Assembly (NCBI GenBank): GCA_902767285.1
Contig: CACXHC010000118.1
Coordinates: 1 to 5,555 of the forward strand
Direction of reading: 5' to 3'
DNA length: 5,555 nucleotides
DNA from: an uncultured Ruminococcus sp.
Lineage (GTDB): Bacteria > Bacillota > Clostridia > Oscillospirales > Acutalibacteraceae
Position 1 is the first letter of the stretch. Each line of letters begins with the position of its first letter. A program made the position numbers and the translations under genes. The notes beneath the pieces are model-generated. The model did not search any database. It saw only the letters and a list, made by a program, of their open reading frames with translations, and was not told the origin of the DNA. Below are positions 1 through 5,490 of this stretch, piece by piece.

Positions 1-138
1 ACAGATACTGACACAACAGATACAGACGCAACACCTGATGTACCTGCTGAAACAGATACTGACACAACAGATACAGACGCAACACCCGATGTACCTGCTG
101 AAACAGATACAGACGCAACAGCAGATACACCTGAAGAA
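1..138 (+). repeat. 51-bp in-frame tandem repeat (17-residue Thr/Asp unit)
   Basis: Positions 1-51 and 52-102 encode the same 17 residues, TDTDTTDTDATPDVPAE. They differ at a single silent base (CCT at 34-36, CCC at 85-87). A third, shortened and diverged copy (TDTDATADTPEE) occupies 103-138. The near identity points to recent duplication, and further copies may lie upstream of the window. The repeat forms part of the linker of the dockerin protein. Confidence 0.9.
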
Positions 139-849
139 ACTTCCGATACTCCCGATTCTCCTGACAGTGCAGAAGCAGAAGGCAATACAGGAGTAGTTGT
201 TGATACAGATACAGTAACAATCGAAGTATTCGATGCTGAAGGCAACGTTGTAACTGCTACTGTTAAGTTCGTAGACAGCGTAGAAACAGTTGAAACACCT
301 GAAACTGTTGAAACTGCAACAGATTCTGATAAGACTGAAACTTCTTCAGACGCAGAAACAGATTCCGAAGAATCAGTTGATACAGCAACAGACTCCGAAG
401 ATACAGTTGACACAGCAACAGATACAGACAAAACAACAGATTCCGAAGAAACAGTTGATACAGCAACAGACACAACAACAGATTCTGAAGGAACAGTTGA
501 CACAGCAACAGATAAGGAAACAGATTCCGATACAAACACCGATGTTAAACCTGAGCCTGCAACAGACACAGAAACAAAGCCTGAGCCTGTTGAAACAAAA
601 GACACAGCTGATACAGCTGATACAGCTGATGAAGCACTCAAGGGCGATTTGGATGGAGATGGTCAGGTTACTTCCGCAGACGCACTCAACATTCTTAGAG
701 CTGCTGTTGGTCTTGCAGACCTCACAGACGATCAGAGAAAGATTGCTGATGTAGACGGTGACGGTGTAGTTACATCTAACGACGCACTCTTGGTTCTCAG
801 AGTTTCAACCGGTTTGCAAACATTTGCCGAGCCACTTGTAAAACTCTAA
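1..849 (+). CDS. Dockerin-containing secreted protein, C-terminal part (5' end outside window)
   Basis: The reading frame is open from the first base to a TAA stop, giving 282 residues with no start; the N-terminus and any catalytic or binding module lie outside the window. Residues 1-63 and 96-210 are Thr/Asp/Glu/Pro/Ala-rich linkers built of repeats. Between them, about residues 64-95 form a beta-prone stretch (VTIEVFDAEGNVVTATVKF) of unknown family. The C-terminus, about residues 215-276, is a type I dockerin. It has two calcium-loop and helix repeats, DLDGDGQVTSAD (646-681) and DVDGDGVVTSND (748-783), each with Asp at loop positions 1, 3, 5 and 12 and followed by a hydrophobic helix (ALNILRAAVGL, ALLVLRVSTGL). 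Dockerins bind cohesin modules of scaffoldins in a calcium-dependent way, so the protein is probably secreted and attached to a cellulosome-like complex or the cell surface. The Ser-Ala and Ser-Asn pairs at loop positions 10-11 are where cohesin specificity is usually set. The dockerin call is firm; the function of the whole protein cannot be told. Confidence 0.92.
   Translation, partial: TDTDTTDTDATPDVPAETDTDTTDTDATPDVPAETDTDATADTPEETSDTPDSPDSAEAEGNTGVVVDTDTVTIEVFDAEGNVVTATVKFVDSVETVETPETVETATDSDKTETSSDAETDSEESVDTATDSEDTVDTATDTDKTTDSEETVDTATDTTTDSEGTVDTATDKETDSDTNTDVKPEPATDTETKPEPVETKDTADTADTADEALKGDLDGDGQVTSADALNILRAAVGLADLTDDQRKIADVDGDGVVTSNDALLVLRVSTGLQTFAEPLVKL
361..510 (+). repeat. 30-bp in-frame repeats (10-residue DSE-x-x-VDTAT unit)
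   Basis: Four copies of a ten-residue unit, DSE(E/D/G)(S/T)VDTAT, lie at 361-390, 391-420, 439-468 and 481-510. The first two are directly adjacent; the others are separated by short Thr/Asp spacers. A further mini-repeat, Asp-Thr-Ala with a 9-bp unit, runs three times at 601-627 just before the dockerin. The array makes an acidic, Thr-rich, probably extended linker, and Thr is coded almost entirely by ACA. Confidence 0.88.
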
Positions 850-870
850 TCGACAAAACAATTTCCTAAA

Positions 871-901
871 GTCAAGTTATATTTGCATGCGATAATTTGA
901 C
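871..901 (+). other. 3'-UTR hairpin upstream of the terminator
   Basis: GTCAAGTTAT (871-880) can pair with ATAATTTGAC (892-901) in ten pairs including one G-U, leaving an 11-base loop. It lies between the dockerin stop codon and the terminator hairpin and has no T-run after it, so it is not itself a terminator. It could protect the 3' end of the mRNA; the role is inferred. Confidence 0.4.
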
Positions 902-907
902 CTTTCG

Positions 908-952
908 AAGCGGACATTCGTTACGAGTGTCCGCTTTTGTTTATATTTTTTT
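908..952 (+). terminator. Rho-independent terminator of the dockerin gene
   Basis: AAGCGGACATTCG (908-920) pairs with CGAGTGTCCGCTT (924-936) in 13 pairs with one T-G wobble and a three-base TTA loop. A T-rich tract follows to 952. No matching A-run precedes it, so it should act mainly on the plus strand. It separates the dockerin gene from the methyltransferase gene. Confidence 0.92.
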
Positions 953-981
953 AAAAACTGTACATCGAAAATTCACAGTTG

Positions 982-1007
982 TGTTATAGAATTTATATGA
1001 GGGAGGG
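982..1007 (+). promoter_or_regulatory. Extended -10 promoter and ribosome binding site of the methyltransferase gene
   Basis: TGTTATAGA at 982-990 fits an extended -10 element (TGn before TATAGA). No good -35 box stands at 16-18 bp; a weak TGTACA at 959-964 is too far away. The ribosome site GGAGG (1002-1006, within GAGGGAGGG) sits six bases before the ATG at 1013 and supports that start. The 5' leader would be only about 15 bases. Confidence 0.5.
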
Positions 1008-1012
1008 ATTAT

Positions 1013-2074
1013 ATGCTCGAAATTTTTGCTAAAAAAGAAGATTCACTCATAGAAAAATTGAAAAAAGAGAGTCGCCCCATAGTTGTTTACGGAATGGGCA
1101 ACGGTGCAGATAAAATTTTTGATTTGTGTCAAAAGAATAATATCAAAATAAGCGATATTTATGCCAGCGATGAATTTGTGCGTGGACATTCGTTTCATGA
1201 TATAAAAGTAAAAACTTACAGCGAGATATGCTCTTTGTATGATGATTTCGTGATTTTGCTTGCGTTTGCGGTCTTTCGAGATGACCTTATGCAGAAAATA
1301 GATTCAATGGCACATAAAAATAAATTGTATGTTCCGGATGTTCCGCTTTTTGGAAAATCGGTTTTTGATTACGATTTTTTTGAAGCAAATTACGATAGCA
1401 TCGAAACAGCCTATAATCTTTTTGCTGATGAAAAATCAAAAGAAGTTTTTGTTGATATTATCAACGCAAAACTTACGGGAAGTTATGAACTTCTCAGAAA
1501 ATGCGAAACCGACCGCACCGAAGTTTTTCAAAATATAATAAAGCTTGGGCATCATGAAAGATATATCGATCTGGGTGCATACGATGGCGATACAATAACC
1601 GAATTTTTGGCTCTAACAGGCGGAAGATATGATAAAATAACCGCTTTTGAGCCTGATGCCAAAAACATGAAAAAGCTCGATTATAAATATGGTTCGATGG
1701 ATAACTGCAAATTATGTCCGTATGCGTCTTGGAGCGAAAATACGGTGCTGAGATTTTCGGGCAACGGGGGCAGAATGTCGTGTATAGATGAGGGCGGTCA
1801 CGAGGTTCAGGCAAAAGCTGTTGACACTGTCTGCATGAACGCTACATATATAAAGATGGATGTCGAAGGTGCAGAGTACGAAACTTTGCTCGGGTGTAAA
1901 AAGATAATAAAGAAAAATTCTCCGGCGTTGGCGGTATCGGCGTATCATAAGGCGGAAGATATTTTTGTTTTGCCGATTCTCATACATCAGCTTAACCCCG
2001 ATTACAAAATATATTTGCGTCATCATAAATACGTTCCTGCGTGGGAAACTAATCTATATGCAGTTAAGTCATGA
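1013..2074 (+). CDS. FkbM-family SAM-dependent methyltransferase with N-terminal Rossmann-like domain
   Basis: The product has 353 residues, with an ATG start backed by a strong GGAGG. The C-terminal half, about residues 180-345, is an FkbM-type (Methyltransf_21) class I methyltransferase. The SAM-binding motif YIDLGAYDGDTITEF is at 184-198, the acidic motif AFEPD at 211-215, and the family signature KMDVEGAE at 281-288. The family usually O-methylates sugars or small molecules, as in FkbM of macrolide synthesis and in many glycan or exopolysaccharide loci. Residues 20-75 hold a separate nucleotide-binding-like fold beginning IVVYGMGNGADKIF, similar in style to the N-terminal domains of sugar-modifying enzymes. 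This makes the protein longer than a bare FkbM domain, which is roughly 150-170 residues. No signal peptide is seen, so it is probably cytosolic. The substrate is unknown, and no glycosyltransferase genes lie beside it in this window. It ends by overlapping the convergent gene by six bases. Confidence 0.88.
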   Translation: MLEIFAKKEDSLIEKLKKESRPIVVYGMGNGADKIFDLCQKNNIKISDIYASDEFVRGHSFHDIKVKTYSEICSLYDDFVILLAFAVFRDDLMQKIDSMAHKNKLYVPDVPLFGKSVFDYDFFEANYDSIETAYNLFADEKSKEVFVDIINAKLTGSYELLRKCETDRTEVFQNIIKLGHHERYIDLGAYDGDTITEFLALTGGRYDKITAFEPDAKNMKKLDYKYGSMDNCKLCPYASWSENTVLRFSGNGGRMSCIDEGGHEVQAKAVDTVCMNATYIKMDVEGAEYETLLGCKKIIKKNSPALAVSAYHKAEDIFVLPILIHQLNPDYKIYLRHHKYVPAWETNLYAVKS

Positions 2075-2374
2075 GCAGTAATCTTCCAAAGCACGGCTCA
2101 TGGCTTTGGAACCGCAGACTTCGACTCCATCGGAGAGCATGATTTCGTCAAGCGGTCGAAGATTTTCGACTTTTGTTTGAGTAATTAAGAATGGTTCGGA
2201 CTGACCTTGTTCATAACAGGCAACAAAGCCATTAAAATTTCGGAAAATATATATTCGGTTTCCGCAAGGTGTTTCGGCGACAGATGCGGGGACAGTTTTT
2301 TCGTTGTCGGATAAAGCAAATATAATTGCACATAATGTAATAATACAGATTATTGAAATTATAATTTTTTTCAT
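2069..2374 (-). CDS. Small single-pass protein with BofC-C-like domain
   Basis: The product has 101 residues. Residues 3-21 are a hydrophobic segment after Met-Lys-Lys, reading as an uncleaved membrane anchor or signal peptide; the Cys at 15 does not sit in a good lipobox. Residues 39-86 (IYIFRNFNGFVACYEQG through DEIMLSDGVEV) match in pattern the small BofC C-terminal-like domains of Clostridia: a beta-rich NG-x-VA-x-(Y/F) core, a Thr/Val strand and an Asp-x-x-x-Leu-x-x-Gly-(I/V) helix turn. A Leu-Glu-Asp-Tyr C-terminus follows. BofC in Bacillus acts in forespore signalling through SpoIVB, but most clostridial relatives are uncharacterised, so no role is assigned. The gene is convergent with the methyltransferase, shares its stop hexamer and is divergent from the PBP gene. 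The start codon fits the signal-like N-terminus but stands unusually far from the ribosome site. Coding status is likely; the family assignment is moderate. Confidence 0.72.
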   Translation of the reverse strand: MKKIIISIICIITLCAIIFALSDNEKTVPASVAETPCGNRIYIFRNFNGFVACYEQGQSEPFLITQTKVENLRPLDEIMLSDGVEVCGSKAMSRALEDYCS

Positions 2375-2396
2375 TTGTTCATTTTTTCAGTCCTTT
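2371..2396 (-). promoter_or_regulatory. Ribosome site and three-codon leader ORF before the BofC-like gene
   Basis: Reading the minus strand, AAAGGA (2396-2391) is followed after eight bases by ATG-AAC-AAA-TGA (2382-2371). The TGA of this mini-ORF overlaps the ATG of the main gene (2374-2372) as ATGA. The ribosome site is therefore well placed for the leader ATG but 16 bases from the gene's own ATG, which suggests translational coupling or reinitiation. No alternative upstream start in the main frame is evident. A possible -10, TATGAT, lies at 2442-2437 without a convincing -35. Confidence 0.45.
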
Positions 2397-2530
2397 CGAA
2401 ATTTGTTCACAGATATATTTTTTGGTCGAAGTGCTTATCATATACATGGAAAATATGTGATTTTGCACAATTAGTAATTTTTAAAGGTTTAATTTTGAGA
2501 GTTTAGTATATTTATTTTTTTAAAATAAAA

Positions 2531-2578
2531 TGTTATAATGATTTACAATGACATTTTGGTTAATTAGGTTTAAGGAGG
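2531..2578 (+). promoter_or_regulatory. Extended -10 promoter and ribosome binding site of the PBP gene
   Basis: TGTTATAAT at 2531-2539 is a consensus -10 (TATAAT, 2534-2539) with the TGn extension. The -35 region is only A and T: TTTATTTT (2511-2518) and AAAATAAA (2522-2529) form an AT-only palindrome there instead of a TTGACA. The ribosome site AAGGAGG (2572-2578) stands nine bases before the GTG at 2588 and fixes that non-ATG start. The leader would be about 40 bases. Confidence 0.68.
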
Positions 2579-2587
2579 ATTTCGGTA

Positions 2588-5191
2588 GTGAGAAAGACCG
2601 ATATTTCGGAGTATTCGGATTACGATTACGCTGATAACGACAGTTACGAAAAGAAAGAATCCCGCACAAAAGTTTATGTGGGAGCGGCTGGGTCTGCCGT
2701 AAAAACATCATTTTTGCTTATTTGGAGAATATTTCTCACAATGCTTTCGGTGCTTGTTGTAGCAGGCATAATAATTGGCGTGTCTATGGTGCTTTATGTT
2801 GCGAGTATCGCCCGAGAGCCTACCGGCATTGATTTGCACAGTGCCAAGCTGAACGAAACAAGTTATATTTATACTTATGATAAAAACGGAAATCCTCAGC
2901 AGTATATGCAGTTATATACCTCGGAAAACCGAGTTATGGTGCCGTTTGATGATATTCCCGACAACATGAAAAACGCAATCGTAGCAATTGAGGATAAGCG
3001 TTTTTACGAACATCACGGTGTTGACTGGTATCGTACCGGCGGTGCTATTTTCAGACTTTCGACAGGTACGGGTCAATTCGGTGGTTCGACTCTTACTCAA
3101 CAGCTCATAAAGAATATCAGCGGTGACAAAGATGTATCGATCAGCCGTAAATTAAAGGAAATTTTCAGAGCTTTAAACGTTGAGCGAGAGTTTACAAAAG
3201 ACGAGATTCTCGAAGCATATCTAAATACTGTAAACTTCGGTGGAAACAACAACGGTATTCAGGCGGCGGCGACTGCTTATTTTAATAAAGATGTAAAAGA
3301 CCTTACTCTTGCGGAGTGTGCCGCAATTGTAGGAATCACGCAGAACCCGAGCAAATACAATCCTCTTATTTTTCCCGAGTACAACAAGGAAAGACGAGAA
3401 ACTGTATTGAGTGAGATGTACGAGCAAGGTAAAATCGATAAAGCAACTTATGACTCGGCGATGGCAGAATCAGAGTCAATGAAATTTGTAGACCCCAACA
3501 GCTTTATTGATGAGGAAGCAGAACAACTTGATATTGAAGAAATCCAAAACTGGTATATTGATACAGTTTTCAAAGACCTTAAAAGAGACCTTGCCGAATA
3601 TCTTGATATAAGCGAAGAAGCGGCATCTTTGAAATTATACACCGAGGGTCTGAAAGTATATTGTGCTATGGATTTAGATATTCAGACTCAGGCAGAAAAC
3701 ACTATAAAGAATTATTTCAAATCAGGAATGGCAGACCCCGAACTCCAGTGCGGTTACTGCATGATGGATTATGACGGCAGAATTATTTCGATAGTCGGTT
3801 CAAACAAGGAGAAAGAGGTTAACCTTGAGTGGAACAGAGCTGTAGATTCAGCATTACAGCCGGGTTCTACAATAAAGGGTGTTACGGCATATCCTTTGGC
3901 GATAAACAACGGCAGTCTTTATTATTCATCGCTGGTACTTGACCAAAAGCTCGAAGGCTGGTTCCCGGATACGGGAGCGGCAGGCCCGAACAACTGGTAT
4001 ATGTCAGAAAACGGTTGGATGTTGCTTCCGGCGGCACTTGAGATGTCGGCGAACTGTCCTCCGGCACAGGTTCTTGTTAATGACGTAGACCCCAACGGCG
4101 GTGACGGCGTTCGTTTTGCGTATGATTATGTTACAAACAAGCTTGGCTGGACGCATCTTAATTTTGAGATAGACTCCCAAAATGCGGCAGGTCTTGCAAT
4201 CGGTGGTTTCAACGGCGGTGTCAGCGTTGAGGAGATGGCAAAAGCGTATACACTTCTCGGCAATGGCGGCAAGTCTTACAAGCCGTACACATATTATTAT
4301 GTCACCGACTCCGAGGACAATATAATTTTTGACAACAGAGAACAAGACCCCATTCAGGCTATAACAGAGGAAACAGCGGCGATAATGAATCGACTTCTCA
4401 ATTTTAACATTCAGACATCGCACAGCACAAACGCCGGTGAAACAAGAATCAACGGTTGGGATATTATCGGTAAAACAGGTACGACCGATGCCGACAACGA
4501 CAGCTGGTTCTGTGGCTGTTCTCCGTACTGTTCGGCGGCTATATGGGTAGGATACGACACCCCCCGAACTGTTCCCGATGCAACAGTTGCAACAAAACTC
4601 TGGAAAATCATGATGGAGCAGTATCTTGCAGGAAAGCAACACAGAGAGTACGAGTTTCCGAGTGACCTTATTGTATGCCAATACTGCCCCTATACCGGAC
4701 TTCTTGCAAACACGGGCTGCGGAGCCGGATATTATGGATATTACAACAAGAGCAATCTGCCTGTTTACTGCACATCGCACGGCGGATTTAACACCCCCTA
4801 CGAAACATGGGGCGATCTCCATTCGAACGATGCACAAAACACCGTAAGCATTCAGGCACAGACCTCAAGCACAACTCAGGATTACAACAACTACAACAAC
4901 TACAACAACTACAACAACTACAACAACTATAACAACTACAATTATGAAAACAACACTCCGGCCACCTACGATGACGATGACGAATACGACTACTCAGGCG
5001 ATAGCTACGATTACGATGATGATGAAACAAGCTACGACAGCGGAGCAGGCGATTACGATGCCACAGCAGGCGGCGGCTCAACAGCAGCTGAAACTCCCGC
5101 AGACGAAGCCCCCGCTCCCGTTGAAGCTCCCACCGGAGGCGATGCTCCCGTCGTCGCCGATGCCGGCGGAGACTCTCCCGCTGAAGATTAG
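2588..5191 (+). CDS. Class A penicillin-binding protein (PBP1A-type, bifunctional)
   Basis: The product has 867 residues and a GTG start with a near-ideal AAGGAGG. It polymerises lipid II into glycan strands and cross-links them at the outer face of the membrane. A cytosolic acidic, Tyr-rich N-terminus (1-40) is followed by a membrane anchor (about 42-72). The glycosyltransferase GT51 domain (about 110-290) shows EDKRFYEHHGVD (135-146, catalytic Glu135), GGSTLTQQL (165-173), RKLKE (187-191) and ILEAYLN (207-213). The transpeptidase domain (about 385-685) has STIK (Ser427 nucleophile), SAN (487-489) and KTGTT (629-633), so both active sites look intact. The tail has a Cys-bearing segment (697-728), a (Tyr-Asn-Asn)6 tract (766-783), an Asp/Tyr-rich acidic stretch (793-824) and an Ala/Pro/Glu/Gly end (830-867). 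Tails of this kind occur in Firmicutes class A PBPs, but this one is unusually acidic and repetitive. The gene is monocistronic, with its own promoter and a terminator just after it. Confidence 0.97.
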   Translation: MRKTDISEYSDYDYADNDSYEKKESRTKVYVGAAGSAVKTSFLLIWRIFLTMLSVLVVAGIIIGVSMVLYVASIAREPTGIDLHSAKLNETSYIYTYDKNGNPQQYMQLYTSENRVMVPFDDIPDNMKNAIVAIEDKRFYEHHGVDWYRTGGAIFRLSTGTGQFGGSTLTQQLIKNISGDKDVSISRKLKEIFRALNVEREFTKDEILEAYLNTVNFGGNNNGIQAAATAYFNKDVKDLTLAECAAIVGITQNPSKYNPLIFPEYNKERRETVLSEMYEQGKIDKATYDSAMAESESMKFVDPNSFIDEEAEQLDIEEIQNWYIDTVFKDLKRDLAEYLDISEEAASLKLYTEGLKVYCAMDLDIQTQAENTIKNYFKSGMADPELQCGYCMMDYDGRIISIVGSNKEKEVNLEWNRAVDSALQPGSTIKGVTAYPLAINNGSLYYSSLVLDQKLEGWFPDTGAAGPNNWYMSENGWMLLPAALEMSANCPPAQVLVNDVDPNGGDGVRFAYDYVTNKLGWTHLNFEIDSQNAAGLAIGGFNGGVSVEEMAKAYTLLGNGGKSYKPYTYYYVTDSEDNIIFDNREQDPIQAITEETAAIMNRLLNFNIQTSHSTNAGETRINGWDIIGKTGTTDADNDSWFCGCSPYCSAAIWVGYDTPRTVPDATVATKLWKIMMEQYLAGKQHREYEFPSDLIVCQYCPYTGLLANTGCGAGYYGYYNKSNLPVYCTSHGGFNTPYETWGDLHSNDAQNTVSIQAQTSSTTQDYNNYNNYNNYNNYNNYNNYNYENNTPATYDDDDEYDYSGDSYDYDDDETSYDSGAGDYDATAGGGSTAAETPADEAPAPVEAPTGGDAPVVADAGGDSPAED
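4883..4936 (+). repeat. 9-bp microsatellite coding (Tyr-Asn-Asn)6
   Basis: Six head-to-tail units of TACAACAAC occupy 4883-4936; only one base departs from the unit (TAT at 4928-4930). TACAATTAT follows. The near-perfect codon identity, where AAT and TAT would be equally usable, suggests copy number changes by strand slippage. Changes in copy number keep the reading frame, so the PBP tail could vary in length between strains. Confidence 0.93.
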
Positions 5192-5203
5192 TTTTGCACT
5201 TTC

Positions 5204-5259
5204 GCAGGCTTTTTTTCCCAAGGGGACTCCGTCCCCTTGGAACCCCTGCTTCTTTTTTT
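5204..5259 (+). terminator. Rho-independent terminator of the PBP gene
   Basis: The core is CCAAGGGGAC (5218-5227) paired with GTCCCCTTGG (5231-5240), a perfect ten-pair stem with a three-base loop. An outer helix, GCAGG (5204-5208) with CCTGC (5245-5249), brings the stem to the edge of the T-tract TTCTTTTTTT (5250-5259). It lies 12 bases after the TAG stop. From general recollection, GGGGACTCCGTCCCC-type hairpins recur in many Clostridia genomes, so this may also be a dispersed repeat. Confidence 0.85.
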
Positions 5260-5273
5260 GAAAAAAAAGAAGC
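5248..5273. repeat. Short purine/pyrimidine palindrome overlapping the terminator
   Basis: GCTTCTTTTTTT (5248-5259) is complementary to AAAAAAAGAAGC (5262-5273), leaving only a G and an A between them. It could act as a weak terminator on either strand. Its right arm is also the start of the left terminal inverted repeat of the fold-back element. Confidence 0.7.
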
Positions 5274-5320
5274 AAAAAAACTTTAATAATTCTAATTTTT
5301 TGTTCTCAATTAAATTTGTA

Positions 5321-5367
5321 TAAACTGCAACAAATCCGACTGCAAACAACGCAGTCGGATTTGTTGT
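5321..5367. repeat. Left arm of 38-bp inverted repeat, strong hairpin A
   Basis: CAACAAATCCGACTGC (5328-5343) pairs perfectly with GCAGTCGGATTTGTTG (5351-5366) around the loop AAACAAC (5344-5350): 16 pairs, plus a possible G-T at 5327/5367. Bases 5321-5358 form the left arm of the inverted repeat. No T-run follows directly, so it is not a standard terminator. Confidence 0.85.
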
Positions 5368-5437
5368 TATGGTATTTAGTAAATATGTTTTCGCAGACGT
5401 ACACTAATGTACATACAAACTACGGTGCGTATTGCCA

Positions 5438-5452
5438 GCGGGTGCAACCCGC
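5438..5452. repeat. GC-rich mini-hairpin C
   Basis: GCGGGT (5438-5443) pairs with ACCCGC (5447-5452) around a GCA loop. It directly abuts hairpin B and is one of the few GC-rich spots in this AT-rich spacer. Confidence 0.55.
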
Positions 5453-5490
5453 CCGACTGCGTTGTTTGCAGTCGGATTTGTTTCAGTTTA
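5453..5490. repeat. Right arm of 38-bp inverted repeat, hairpin B
   Basis: CCGACTGC (5453-5460) pairs with GCAGTCGG (5468-5475) around the loop GTTGTTT, which is the exact reverse complement of the loop of hairpin A. The whole stretch matches the reverse complement of 5321-5358 at 37 of 38 bases; the mismatch is at 5483. Unlike hairpin A, its stem stops at eight pairs because the upstream flank differs. Confidence 0.8.

Noticed and set aside
263..535. Minus-strand Leu-rich frame that could pass for a membrane protein
   Set aside because: It is the antisense of the same repeats; the low-complexity Leu/Tyr/Gln composition comes from the repeat DNA, not from selection for a membrane helix.
290..754. 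Plus-strand Gln/Leu-rich open frame (154 codons)
   Set aside because: It is the shifted reading of the ACA/GAT repeat array. The true frame is the Thr/Asp linker that runs into the dockerin.
2086..2109. Hairpin CCAAAGC / GCTTTGG as a terminator between the convergent genes
   Set aside because: The seven-pair stem has a ten-base loop and no T-run on either strand, and it lies inside the minus-strand coding region.
2511..2529. AT-only palindrome TTTATTTT / AAAATAAA as a terminator or operator
   Set aside because: A stem without any G-C pairs is too weak for termination, and palindromes of pure A/T are expected by chance in such a spacer. It is more likely just the A/T-rich upstream part of the PBP promoter.
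4004..4837. Long minus-strand open frame (277 codons) inside the PBP gene
   Set aside because: It lies entirely antisense to a gene with clear family motifs. Its product is Cys/Arg/Val-rich without any domain pattern, consistent with a shadow of the plus-strand coding frame.
4944..5261. Plus-strand Thr/Met/Pro-rich frame across the PBP tail and terminator
   Set aside because: It is an out-of-frame reading of the Asp/Tyr repeat region that runs through the terminator hairpin, with no ribosome site.
5321..5490. CRISPR-like repeat array
   Set aside because: There are only two copies, in inverted rather than direct orientation, without regular spacers and without cas genes nearby.
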